This document shows positions 1 to 6,606 of a DNA stretch of 6,606 nucleotides, piece after piece (position 1 is the first letter of the stretch; each line of letters opens with the position of its first letter). The translations under genes were made by a program, and so were the position numbers. This DNA is from JASFTV01 sp050050615 (GTDB lineage: Bacteria > Desulfobacterota > DSM-4660 > Desulfatiglandales > HGW-15), in assembly GCA_050050615.1 (NCBI GenBank), contig JASFTV010000193.1:1-6606 (forward strand). The letters are read 5' to 3'. The notes beneath the pieces are model-generated. The model saw only the letters and a program-made list of their open reading frames with translations, was not told where the DNA came from and searched no databases.

Positions 1-705
1 CCCTGGCAGTTTGCGTTCTGCAATGCGTTTGGTTTTTCGCAGCTCATCCATGAGGTTGCTCTTGGTGTGGAGCCTTCCGGCTGTATCAACGATCACGACA
101 TGGATCTGCCTCGATAGGGCTGCGGTAAGGGCATCAAAAACCACAGCGGATGGGTCAGCACCCTGTTTCTGCTTGATCACCTCGGCATTGACCCTCTCTG
201 CCCAGATCTCAAGCTGTTCAATCCCAGCCGCCCTGAAGGTGTCGGCTGCCACCAGCATGACGTTTTTACCCTCTTGTTTGAATTGATGCGCCGCTTTGCC
301 GATGGTGGTCGTCTTGCCAACGCCGTTAACCCCAACAACCATGATCACCAGAGGCTCTCCCGGCCCCGGCCTGCTATACTCAACCTCCGGCACATCAAGA
401 AAAGAGAGGATATGGTTTCTGAGGGCGCCCTTCAGTTTCTCAGGCCTATCCAGTTCCTTCCTGGCCACCCCGGCCTGAACTAGCTCTATCAGTTCCTGGG
501 TTGTAGCCACGCCCAGGTCGGATGTAAACAGGATCTCTTCCAGTTCTTCCAGAAGATCATCACTGATCTCCTTTTTGCCGAACAGGATCTGATCCAGCCT
601 CCCCGTGAAACCTGACCTTGTCTTGGAAAGCCCATCTCTTAGCCCGGCAAAGAAGTTTTTCTCCTCTTTTTGCTGCGTCTTCTCTTTCTTCCTGAATAGC
701 TTCAT
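1..705 (-). CDS. ftsY: Signal recognition particle receptor FtsY (partial, C-terminus beyond window edge)
   Basis: This is the GTPase receptor that docks SRP-bound ribosomes at the inner membrane, where it pairs with Ffh and both hydrolyse GTP. I translated the minus strand by hand: the frame is open for 235 codons from the ATG at 705 to the window edge. Residues 1-15 are strongly basic (MKLFRKKEK...), followed by a helical N domain to about residue 100, with LFTSDLGVATT matching the conserved N-domain loop. The G domain follows: P-loop GVNGVGKTTT (125-134), DTFRAAGIEQL (155-165) and G3 DTAGR (207-211). The G4 (TKLD-type) and G5 elements must lie outside the window. The long acidic A domain of E. 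coli FtsY is absent, as in many bacteria. AAGGAG at 710-715 lies 4 nt upstream of the ATG. The gene lies downstream of smc in the same direction with a 315-bp gap. DTFRAAGIEQL and the ADPSAVVFDAL stretch favour FtsY over Ffh or FlhF. Confidence 0.96.
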   Translation of the reverse strand, partial: MKLFRKKEKTQQKEEKNFFAGLRDGLSKTRSGFTGRLDQILFGKKEISDDLLEELEEILFTSDLGVATTQELIELVQAGVARKELDRPEKLKGALRNHILSFLDVPEVEYSRPGPGEPLVIMVVGVNGVGKTTTIGKAAHQFKQEGKNVMLVAADTFRAAGIEQLEIWAERVNAEVIKQKQGADPSAVVFDALTAALSRQIHVVIVDTAGRLHTKSNLMDELRKTKRIAERKLPG

Positions 706-845
706 CCTTCTCCTTCTGTTTGCGCCACAGGCCCTCTTAATCATTAAATGCTTCGGCCTCATACAATGTACTAACGATGTAGATAAACGCAACTTCAAAA
801 GTCCCCGCCCCGATATGCGCCTCTGATTGACCGCCCGCGATACCC

Positions 846-894
846 CTGCAGCCCCGCAATAAAATCGTTACACGATTTTATTGCGGGGCTTCAG
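846..894. repeat. Long near-perfect inverted repeat (hairpin), not a classical terminator
   Basis: The left arm AGCCCCGCAATAAAATCGT (850-868) and right arm ACGATTTTATTGCGGGGCT (872-890) are exact reverse complements around the loop TAC (869-871). Past one mismatch (849/891), three further pairs form (846-848 with 892-894), giving 22 of 23 pairs. The stem is GC-rich at its base and AT-rich near the loop. No T-run follows on either strand: the minus strand continues GCAGGGGTATCGCG and the plus strand TCAGCCAATT. It therefore does not meet the usual form of an intrinsic terminator. It could be an mRNA processing or stability hairpin between smc and ftsY, a dispersed REP-like palindrome or a miniature mobile element, or a binding site for a dimeric protein. 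The structure is certain; its role is not. Confidence 0.9.
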
Positions 895-987
895 CCAATT
901 TCCAAGTTTAGATGAGACCGAGCCAAGGGAGGTGTGTCCTGAGGTGTTTTTGAGGATGGTCTGTTGCGGGTCTCGAGAGCTGGCCGG

Positions 988-1020
988 CCGTTCTTCCGCT
1001 CCCTGGAACCGAAGGAACGG
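988..1020 (-). other. Imperfect hairpin directly after the smc stop codon
   Basis: CGAAGGAACGG (1010-1020) and CCGTTCTTCCG (988-998) can pair as an 11-position stem with one mismatch and one G-T wobble around an 11-nt loop. It begins at the base next to the smc TAG. No T-run follows in the direction of transcription (CCGGCCAGCTC comes next), so a Rho-independent terminator is unlikely. It could protect the 3' end of the smc message or be chance. Confidence 0.35.
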
Positions 1021-4000
1021 CTATTGCCTCTCAAAGCCTTCGAGATTCACGGATACGATCTTGGATATGCCCTGCTTCTCCATGGTGACGCCGTAGAGTC
1101 TGTCTACGATCTCCATGGACCGCCTGTTGTGCGTCACGAGGATGATCTGGGAGTATTTCTTTATCTCGTTAAGCAACTCGTTGAACCGATCAATATTGGC
1201 ATCGTCAAGGGGTGCATCAACTTCATCAAGAAGACAAAAGGGGCTCGGCTTGATCAAATAGATGGCGAACAGCAGAGCCATGGCCACCAGGGCCTTTTCT
1301 CCACCGGAAAGCAACCCCATATGGCTCAATCTCTTTCCTGGAGGACGGACTTCGACCAATACCCCGCTCTCCAGCGGCTTCGTCTCATCGATCAGCTTCA
1401 GTCCAGCGGTGCCCCCACCAAAAAGTATGGGAAAAACCGACTTTAGCTTTTGATCGACCTCCTGGAAGGTGCTCATGAATCTCTCCACGGAGGTCTTATT
1501 GATCTTCCTGATCGCCTCATTTAGGGAATCGATAGAATCGAGAAGATCTTGCCTTTGGTCAGCCATGAATGTATACCTCTCCTTCAGCGCCTCATGCTCC
1601 TGAATCGCTGTCAGGTTGACCTCTCCAAGCTTCTCTCTCAATCTTTTCTGACGCTCGAGCTCTTGTCTTGTCTCTGTAGGAGAAAAATCATCCTGGAGGT
1701 ACTCCTTATAGATCTCTGATAGATTCAGGTTGTATTTCTCCCTCACCATTTCTGCCAGACTCTCCATTTTGAAGCCGATTTCTGATTGTTCCATTCTCGC
1801 CCTGTGAATCTGTTCCTTGAGAGCCTCTAATTCGCCCCGAACCAGTTCGCCTCTCTGTTCTTCTTCCCGGATCTTGTTCCGGAAGTCGTTGCGATCCTGA
1901 TCGGCCCGATTCACAGATTCCTCGGCCCGTTGCAAATCATCACATAACCCGTTTAGCGTTTCGCGCAGGGCCTCTTCTTGTTTGACGGATTGCTGGTATC
2001 TTCCCTTTGCCCCCCGAATCTCTTGCTCTATTCTTCCGAAGGTCTCTTGGGCTTCCTGGGCAAAATCGTCGATCCTCTCCACCTCCCGCATCAGGCCTCG
2101 TTGCTCCTCCTGAGAAAGGCCGTGATCCATCTTCAGCTTTGCCAGCTCATTGCGAAAGCGCTCAAATTCTTCTTCGCTCTCCTTCAACTCAGCCTCTTTT
2201 TCCTGCAGGTAAGTCGCCTCCTGTCTATTCCTTTCCTTGCAGCGTGTCAGCTCCGATTCAATTTTATGGAGTGCCTCTCTATGGCTACTCTGTTCCCTGT
2301 CTCTCTGTTCAAGTTCTTCCGTGATTCGTCTGGACAGCCTTTCTAATTGATCGAGTTCATGGCTGAGTTTGAAACTGCGTTTGTCCAGATCGTTGATCTT
2401 TTCCTGGCATTTCAATCTTTCTTCCATAAGCTCGTTTAGAGACGTTTCCCTTTTTTCTCTTTCGACTCCCAATTCCTCAAGTTTGCTTCTAAGGTCTTCC
2501 AGCGCCTTCGTGCCTCCAGCCACTTTCTCTTCAAGTTGCTGGATCTCCCTCTTCCTGGCAAGAATGCCATGTGATCCATGCGCAAGCTTTCCACCGCTGA
2601 TGATACCGCTTCTATCGATCATATCCCCTTCCGGAGTCACCAAACACTGATCTTTGCCGTTCTCCACCCACACGTCTATGGCCTGGCTCAGATCTTCGAC
2701 CAGGGCCGCATTGCCCAAAAGGACATCGATTAGAGATCTATATGAATCGGGCACTGTCACCAGGTCGCGCAAGAGGGGAAAACCATCATGATTGCTGCCT
2801 TCTTTTTCTCCATTCAAATCCCCGACAGGAACAAAACTGCTTCGCCCTTTAGCCCGGAGTTTCAGGTAATCGACCGCCTCTTTCCCATCCTTCTGACTTT
2901 CCACAATAATGTATTGTAGTTTATCGGCCATAACGGCTTCTACAGCCTGCTCATATTTGGGCTCTACCTGTATGATATCAGCCACCAAGCCCATGATCCG
3001 CCCGGCACGCCGTGCTTCCAGATCCGTCGCCTTCATGATGGTTCGGACGCCAACCTTGTACCCTTCGAAGTTTTCACTCAGAGACCGGAGGCTTGCCAAT
3101 CGAGACTGGTCCCTGTTCAGTTCAGACTCAGCGGATTTAAGATCCACTTCCACGTCCTTGTTCGTTTGCTCAAGTTCTTCACAAACCTGCTTTCCGGCAG
3201 CAATGTCTTCATCGATCTCTTTGAGCTTCTGTGCCAATGTCTCTCTGATTTGGCTGTCTCTTTCCGACGCACGCATGAGGTTGTCTGTCTTCGAGCTTAC
3301 ATCTTGTTTTTCCTTTTCAAGCCTGGATCTGCCATCCGTAATCTCCCCTATCCTCTTGTTTAGATATCCCGATTCCTGGGCCAGGCTCATCTCCTTGGAG
3401 GCACCCGAATTCACCCTATTCCTGGTCTCCTCATACGCCTCTTTGACTTGCTTCAGCGATTCGTGGCGGCTTTTGACCCTCGTATCCAGCACGGCCATCT
3501 CATCCTCAAGCACCGCAGCATTCTGTTTGACCCCTTCTACTTTCTCGAGGAGTATCCCTTTCTCTTTCTCCAGTTCCCCAAGCCGTCTGTTAAGATCCTC
3601 TTTTTCCTTGACGAGACGCTTTTCCAGTTCCACCTGCATCCTTTTCTCAGCACGAATAGATTCCAGAATGGACTCCTTTTTACTAACCCGCTCTTTTGCT
3701 TGCAGGTAAGCGTCTCTCAGTTTGCCAATCTCTTTGTCCCTTTCCTCGAGCTCCAAGTTCATGGTCTCGATGCTGGCCTGAACGCGGGAAAAAGCTGTGG
3801 ATCGAGCCATTTCCTCGTGAACGAGACCCTCTGTGGATTTCATCCTGTTACCCGACTCTTCCTTCAGCTCATGATACGCATTCGCATTCAGGTTCAATTC
3901 CAGGCGCTGAATCCCCTGACCTATGGATTTATAACGTCTCGCCTTCGCAGCCTGCCTCTTGAGGGATCTCATTTGTCTTTGAATTTCCCCCACAATGTCA

Positions 4001-4584
4001 TCGACCCGCTGAAGATTACCCTTCGTAAGCTCTATCTTTCGCTGTGATTCCTCCACCTTCTTCTTGTATTTGGTGACCCCCGCCGCCTCTTCCAGCATCG
4101 CTCTTGTATCTTCAGGCTTTTGTTCTATAATAGAGGTGATCTGGCCCTGCCCGATGATCGAGTAGGCTCGGTTGCCGAGGCCGGTGTCCATGAAGACTTC
4201 CTGGATATCCCTCAGTCTGCAAGGCACGTTGTTGATGAGGTATTCACTTTCGCCGGAACGGTACAGTCGTCTTGTGACCGAGACTTCGCTTTCATGGCCA
4301 AATTGTGAAGGGAAGCCGCCATCCCCGTTCTCGAAAACCACCGAAACTTCCGCCATGCCGAGCGGCTTGTAGTTGTGGGAACCGCTAAATATGACGTCCT
4401 CCATGTTACGGCCTCTTAATGATTTGGCACTTTGCTCGCCCATGGCCCATCGGATGGCATCCACAATGTTGCTCTTCCCGCACCCATTGGGTCCCACAAT
4501 GGCACTGATGCCCATGGGAAAAGCGATTTCAAGCCGCTCCAGGAAGGACTTAAAACCGAGCATGCAGACTTTTTTGATCTTCAT
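1021..4584 (-). CDS. smc: Chromosome segregation ATPase SMC (condensin subunit)
   Basis: SMC is the dimeric ATPase that extrudes DNA loops and organises newly replicated chromosomes with the kleisin ScpA and with ScpB, on the nucleoid. At 1187 residues it is close to the usual length (about 1190). Seen in order: N-terminal half-head with Walker A GPNGCGKS (31-38), an R-loop-like SLRGRNMEDVIFSGS stretch, and Q-loop IIGQGQI near 146-148; a first heptad-rich coiled coil at about 170-500; a hinge at about 505-670 ending in SGIISGG (659-665); a returning coiled coil to about 985; and a C-terminal half-head with signature LSGGEK (1092-1097), Walker B LLDEVDAPLD with catalytic Glu1121, and switch-loop VTHN near 1150-1153. 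All key ATPase residues are present, so it should be active. The ATG at 4584 is supported by AGGAGG (4590-4595) 5 nt upstream. Intact hinge and heads argue against the related RecN, SbcC or MukB families. Confidence 0.98.
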   Translation of the reverse strand: MKIKKVCMLGFKSFLERLEIAFPMGISAIVGPNGCGKSNIVDAIRWAMGEQSAKSLRGRNMEDVIFSGSHNYKPLGMAEVSVVFENGDGGFPSQFGHESEVSVTRRLYRSGESEYLINNVPCRLRDIQEVFMDTGLGNRAYSIIGQGQITSIIEQKPEDTRAMLEEAAGVTKYKKKVEESQRKIELTKGNLQRVDDIVGEIQRQMRSLKRQAAKARRYKSIGQGIQRLELNLNANAYHELKEESGNRMKSTEGLVHEEMARSTAFSRVQASIETMNLELEERDKEIGKLRDAYLQAKERVSKKESILESIRAEKRMQVELEKRLVKEKEDLNRRLGELEKEKGILLEKVEGVKQNAAVLEDEMAVLDTRVKSRHESLKQVKEAYEETRNRVNSGASKEMSLAQESGYLNKRIGEITDGRSRLEKEKQDVSSKTDNLMRASERDSQIRETLAQKLKEIDEDIAAGKQVCEELEQTNKDVEVDLKSAESELNRDQSRLASLRSLSENFEGYKVGVRTIMKATDLEARRAGRIMGLVADIIQVEPKYEQAVEAVMADKLQYIIVESQKDGKEAVDYLKLRAKGRSSFVPVGDLNGEKEGSNHDGFPLLRDLVTVPDSYRSLIDVLLGNAALVEDLSQAIDVWVENGKDQCLVTPEGDMIDRSGIISGGKLAHGSHGILARKREIQQLEEKVAGGTKALEDLRSKLEELGVEREKRETSLNELMEERLKCQEKINDLDKRSFKLSHELDQLERLSRRITEELEQRDREQSSHREALHKIESELTRCKERNRQEATYLQEKEAELKESEEEFERFRNELAKLKMDHGLSQEEQRGLMREVERIDDFAQEAQETFGRIEQEIRGAKGRYQQSVKQEEALRETLNGLCDDLQRAEESVNRADQDRNDFRNKIREEEQRGELVRGELEALKEQIHRARMEQSEIGFKMESLAEMVREKYNLNLSEIYKEYLQDDFSPTETRQELERQKRLREKLGEVNLTAIQEHEALKERYTFMADQRQDLLDSIDSLNEAIRKINKTSVERFMSTFQEVDQKLKSVFPILFGGGTAGLKLIDETKPLESGVLVEVRPPGKRLSHMGLLSGGEKALVAMALLFAIYLIKPSPFCLLDEVDAPLDDANIDRFNELLNEIKKYSQIILVTHNRRSMEIVDRLYGVTMEKQGISKIVSVNLEGFERQ

Positions 4585-4631
4585 AAGAACCTCCTGCGCC
4601 GAGCCTCTGTCACGATCAGTAGGTCTTTGAA

Positions 4632-4660
4632 TTTCTACCAGATTCTTAGGTATTTGTAAA
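4632..4660 (-). promoter_or_regulatory. Putative sigma-70 promoter for smc
   Basis: Read on the minus strand, TTTACA (4655-4660, five of six matches to TTGACA) is followed after 17 bp by TAGAAA (4632-4637, four of six to TATAAT). Transcription would begin near 4625, leaving a leader of about 40 nt that contains the smc ribosome binding site. Spacing and position are right, but the region is AT-rich, so such pairs can arise by chance. The call rests on consensus match only. Confidence 0.4.
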
Positions 4661-4742
4661 GAAGAAATACCACATCATGTATAGCGCTGACCAGGAACAG
4701 CCCATATATAGTACAGCAGCCATGAAAAATGAAGGAAAAACA

Positions 4743-4772
4743 TTGACAATATTTAGAATAACTATTTAAAAT
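4743..4772 (+). promoter_or_regulatory. Putative sigma-70 promoter for the LysM gene
   Basis: A perfect -35 TTGACA (4743-4748) is followed after 18 bp by TAAAAT (4767-4772, five of six to TATAAT). An overlapping alternative is TTTAAA (4765-4770) at 16 bp. Either would start transcription near 4779, about 25 nt upstream of the TTG start codon. It is the strongest promoter match in the window. It lies about 80 bp from the smc promoter candidate, pointing the other way. Confidence 0.55.
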
Positions 4773-4793
4773 AAACTAAATTATTAACCAACT

Positions 4794-4806
4794 TAGGGAA
4801 AAGTTG
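4794..4806 (+). promoter_or_regulatory. Ribosome binding site and TTG start of the LysM gene
   Basis: TAGGGA (4794-4799) lies 4 nt before TTG (4804-4806). An in-frame TAA at 4777-4779 closes the frame just upstream, and no ATG or GTG occurs between it and the TTG. Starting here keeps the basic n-region and the whole hydrophobic core of the signal peptide. A later start would cut into the export signal, so the TTG is the best choice despite being a rarer start codon. Confidence 0.65.
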
Positions 4807-6534
4807 AACCGATCAATCAAAAACACCATTCATGCCTTTGGGCTTGCCCTTCTGTTTACCCTTTTGCCTCTAAGTACGCTTTTCTCCCAGGAAAATGAGG
4901 AGGAAACTTACGCCATCTCCCTTGTACAGACGGCCGAGGTCAGCAAAGAGATCCACCAGGTTGATAATAAAAAGGTCTTGACAGAACTTTATACCGTCAA
5001 AAAAGGGGATCACATATGGCAACTCTTCAGAGAAAGGGGTTTATTGCAAAAACGGAACCTGGGCCAACTTCTAGCTGTCCTTAAGAAGCTCAACCAATCT
5101 CTGACAAATCTTGACCTTATATACCCGGGTGAAAAAATCGCCATTCCCTTAACCATCGCACCCGTTAAAGGCCTGTCCGGACTCGCTCAAGCGGGCCTTG
5201 AGACCGCCATTCCCCTCGAGGCCCTGAAAGACATCCAGCTCGAAAACTACACCGTTAAGAAGGGGGACAGCCTGATAAAGGTGGTCAGAGAGCGCTACGA
5301 TGTTCCTGAGGAGAATATTTATGGTAAGTATCTACAAATAGTAAGAAGACTGAACCCGGATATCGTGGATCTGGATTTTATCTATCCTGGTCAGATCGTC
5401 AGACTTCCCATTTACTCTCCCCAGATTGTGCGGTTGCCTATCACGCCGGAAACGACCCCGAAGGGCATTGGCGAAGAACTGACAGAGGATCTTGCAGCTT
5501 TGAGCCATCAGCTCATGGAAATATTTTCACTCATTGGAGAAGAGTGGGTCAATACGGGTGACCACTTCATCCCCTTAAAGTCCGGGGGACAGATCAACCT
5601 TAAGGCGGAATCCTTCCCCATCCTGAATCTCTCCGATGGCAGTCGCGTGATCGTGGATTTGTCCAATGATCTTCCCGAAAAAATGGCCCAGCTGATCACT
5701 TCGAGCTGGAATAATTACAGGATCGTTCATTTGGAAGAGGGTGAGGATTTGCGAGGTGCTCTCGCTAAGACACTGCCCGTGTGCGATTATCACAAGATCT
5801 ATAATGACGGCGAAGCGCTTGAGCTGGGCGGTGACATTCGCATTCGAATGACGGCTGATTGGATCATAAAGCTCGCTCCTGATGAGAAGGGGGAGATGAT
5901 TCTCCTCACCCTCGCGGATCATCATACCCCCAGAACCCCGCGGGAAATCAAGGACTTTCTGGAAACACTGGGCATTAGAGCGATTGAGTACCCCCCTACG
6001 GACGAGCCAAAAAGGGAACCCCTCGAGAGAACCGAGATCCTGAAGGCCGGGCATGAGACTTCAGACCTTGTTGAAATGGTCCTCAATATCACCGGTCGAG
6101 ATTTTACAAGAGAGGTCGAGATACCGCTCTACCAGGGCGAAAAAACGGATTACAACTTGATTGTAACGGCCGATTTACTCCTGAATATAGACGGAGGCGA
6201 TTTCATCATCGATTTTACCGGTCTCGGGGACGAAATCATCTCTGTCCTGAGGGATCAGCACTTCCATGTCCTTTCCCTGTCCGGGGAAGATAACCCATCC
6301 TCGATCGTATCAAAGACTCTCAAGTTCACCGGCGTGGCGTTTGATGCAAAACCGCATCCTTTCATGGCAGCGGCCAGAGATCCTTCAAAGAACATAAGCA
6401 TGACGATTCCTGGAATTGTATTTCGCGACAACCATGGCCAAAACGTCTTTGCCAGCCACTTGACGCTCCCCCAGGAAATAGCCGGCTTCTTATCCCGAAG
6501 AGGTTACAAGGTCCTCAGCTTGCCCCTTTCCTGA
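4804..6534 (+). CDS. Exported two-LysM protein with a duplicated C-terminal region of unknown function
   Basis: This is predicted to be exported and to bind peptidoglycan through two LysM domains. Residues 1-28 read as a Sec signal peptide: basic start NRSIKN, hydrophobic core about 11-27, likely cleavage near 28-29, and no lipobox cysteine. LysM 1 spans about 63-116 and LysM 2 about 149-203; both open with YTVKKGD and close with IYPG followed by a short strand ending in LP or IP. After them, QIVRLPI occurs twice (197-203, 207-213). Residues about 235-576 match no domain I recognise. They contain two diverged copies of one unit (about 235-398 and 420-576) sharing IPL, a (V/I)(I/V)DL-type strand, KTL and an I-R/S-MT motif at a constant offset of about 182-185 residues. 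No catalytic motif of amidases, endopeptidases or lytic transglycosylases is visible. The gene is transcribed divergently from smc. The LysM assignment is strong; any enzymatic or structural role for the C-terminal half is unknown. Confidence 0.9.
   Translation: MNRSIKNTIHAFGLALLFTLLPLSTLFSQENEEETYAISLVQTAEVSKEIHQVDNKKVLTELYTVKKGDHIWQLFRERGLLQKRNLGQLLAVLKKLNQSLTNLDLIYPGEKIAIPLTIAPVKGLSGLAQAGLETAIPLEALKDIQLENYTVKKGDSLIKVVRERYDVPEENIYGKYLQIVRRLNPDIVDLDFIYPGQIVRLPIYSPQIVRLPITPETTPKGIGEELTEDLAALSHQLMEIFSLIGEEWVNTGDHFIPLKSGGQINLKAESFPILNLSDGSRVIVDLSNDLPEKMAQLITSSWNNYRIVHLEEGEDLRGALAKTLPVCDYHKIYNDGEALELGGDIRIRMTADWIIKLAPDEKGEMILLTLADHHTPRTPREIKDFLETLGIRAIEYPPTDEPKREPLERTEILKAGHETSDLVEMVLNITGRDFTREVEIPLYQGEKTDYNLIVTADLLLNIDGGDFIIDFTGLGDEIISVLRDQHFHVLSLSGEDNPSSIVSKTLKFTGVAFDAKPHPFMAAARDPSKNISMTIPGIVFRDNHGQNVFASHLTLPQEIAGFLSRRGYKVLSLPLS
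5392..5442 (+). repeat. Tandem seven-residue repeat QIVRLPI within the LysM protein
   Basis: Codons 197-203 (5392-5412) and 207-213 (5422-5442) both encode QIVRLPI, offset by exactly 30 nt and separated by YSP. Only the CAG codon is identical; the other six codon pairs differ but are synonymous (ATC/ATT, GTC/GTG, AGA/CGG, CTT/TTG, CCC/CCT, ATT/ATC). The first copy is the closing strand of LysM 2; the second begins the linker to the C-terminal region. Confidence 0.85.
5506..6534 (+). repeat. Diverged internal duplication of about 180 residues in the LysM protein
   Basis: Copy A (residues about 235-398) and copy B (about 420-576) align through shared landmarks: LMEIFSLIG (237-245) with LVEMVLNIT (422-430), IPL (256 and 440), VIVDLSNDL (282-290) with FIIDFTGLG (467-475), KTL (322 and 504), IRMT (347-350) with ISMT (531-534), and the closing IKDFLETLGIRAIEY (382-396) with IAGFLSRRGYKVLSL (559-573). 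Offsets are 182-185 residues over most of the length and 177 at the end. Nucleotide identity is too low to call it recent, so this is a protein-level duplication judged by eye. Confidence 0.65.
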
Positions 6535-6582
6535 TCTTTACGCCCCCCGAATACGACTTTCACCCCCACCCTGCCCGCGGAG

Positions 6583-6600
6583 ACTGTGTCACAGTACTGT
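6583..6600. repeat. Two overlapping short palindromes downstream of the LysM gene
   Basis: ACTGTG (6583-6588) and CACAGT (6590-6595) form a 6-bp inverted repeat around one T, and ACAGTACTGT (6591-6600) is a perfect 10-bp palindrome overlapping it. Together they could be an operator for a gene beyond the right edge, or chance. No T-run or GC-rich stem suggests a terminator for the LysM gene in the remaining sequence. Confidence 0.4.
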
Positions 6601-6606
6601 TTTCGG

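Larger units (their letters stand above)
706..1020. other. Intergenic spacer between smc and ftsY
   Basis: This 315-bp gap separates two same-strand genes and I find no credible gene in it. It holds the 19-bp perfect inverted repeat around 846-894 and a weaker hairpin touching the smc stop. On the minus strand the best promoter-like pair for ftsY is TTGCGT (787-792) and TACATT (765-770) with a 16-bp spacer; it matches the sigma-70 consensus poorly, so I do not call it. The ftsY ribosome binding site lies at 710-715. The gap is long for a tight operon, so ftsY may have its own promoter, but the sequence does not settle this. Confidence 0.7.

Noticed and set aside
605..826. 73-codon plus-strand frame with a hydrophobic stretch
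   Set aside because: It overlaps the start of ftsY on the opposite strand. The hydrophobic, phenylalanine-rich stretch is simply the complement of the lysine- and glutamate-rich FtsY N-terminus.
846..894. Intrinsic (Rho-independent) terminator reading of the long hairpin
   Set aside because: Neither strand has a T-run after the stem, and the AT-rich half of the stem is near the loop, so I list it as an inverted repeat of unknown role.
964..1446. 160-codon open frame on the plus strand
   Set aside because: Most of it is antisense to the highly conserved C-terminal ATPase head of smc, and its translation resembles no known protein.
2909..3709. 266-codon open frame on the plus strand
   Set aside because: It lies wholly inside smc on the opposite strand, has a serine- and leucine-rich composition typical of the reverse complement of a coiled coil, and has no recognisable domain.
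3448..4047. 199-codon open frame on the plus strand
   Set aside because: It is antisense to the first smc coiled-coil arm and shows no domain; the smc frame is certain.
4722..4769. Small frame starting at ATG 4722 upstream of the LysM gene
   Set aside because: It is only 15 codons long, lies across the predicted promoter, and lacks a clear ribosome binding site.
5575..6054. 159-codon open frame on the minus strand
   Set aside because: It is antisense to the LysM gene, and no domain or independent coding signal supports it.
6586..6593. CRP/Fnr-like site from TGTG and CACA
   Set aside because: The half-sites have no proper spacer: known CRP and Fnr sites need several bases between TGTGA-like or TTGAT-like halves, and here they abut.

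Overview
The window is bacterial chromosomal DNA with three protein genes. Two are housekeeping genes on the minus strand: smc, which is complete, and ftsY, whose 3' part runs off the left edge. The third is on the plus strand and encodes an exported protein with two LysM domains and a C-terminal half that I do not recognise. Nothing in the window marks it as mobile or phage-derived. The smc and ftsY products are of ordinary bacterial type. The moderate GC content, SMC (not MukB) condensin, short FtsY without a long acidic N-terminal domain, and smc-ftsY gene order fit an anaerobic Gram-negative lineage such as Desulfobacterota. That placement is an inference of low to moderate confidence.

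Layout from left to right: ftsY (minus, 1-705, N-terminal 235 residues). A 315-bp spacer (706-1020) holds a 19-bp perfect inverted repeat with a 3-nt loop, and a second imperfect hairpin directly after the smc stop. smc (minus, 1021-4584, 1187 aa) has both ATPase half-heads, two coiled-coil arms and a hinge. A 219-bp AT-rich divergent spacer carries one promoter-like pair for each direction. The LysM gene (plus, 4804-6534, 576 aa) starts at TTG and has a signal peptide. The last 72 bp (6535-6606) contain two overlapping short palindromes and no gene.

SMC compacts and helps segregate the chromosome with ScpA and ScpB, which are not in this window. FtsY is the membrane receptor that docks signal-recognition-particle/ribosome complexes. 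They share a direction but probably not a biochemical pathway. The LysM protein is predicted to be exported and to bind peptidoglycan. It is transcribed divergently from smc, so shared regulation is possible but not shown.

The points most worth a second look are (1) the unrecognised C-terminal region of the LysM protein, which reads as an old duplication of a unit of about 180 residues, (2) the long perfect hairpin between smc and ftsY, which does not look like a classical terminator, and (3) a seven-residue tandem repeat in the LysM protein kept at protein level while six of seven codons differ. I see no convincing new multi-gene system here.
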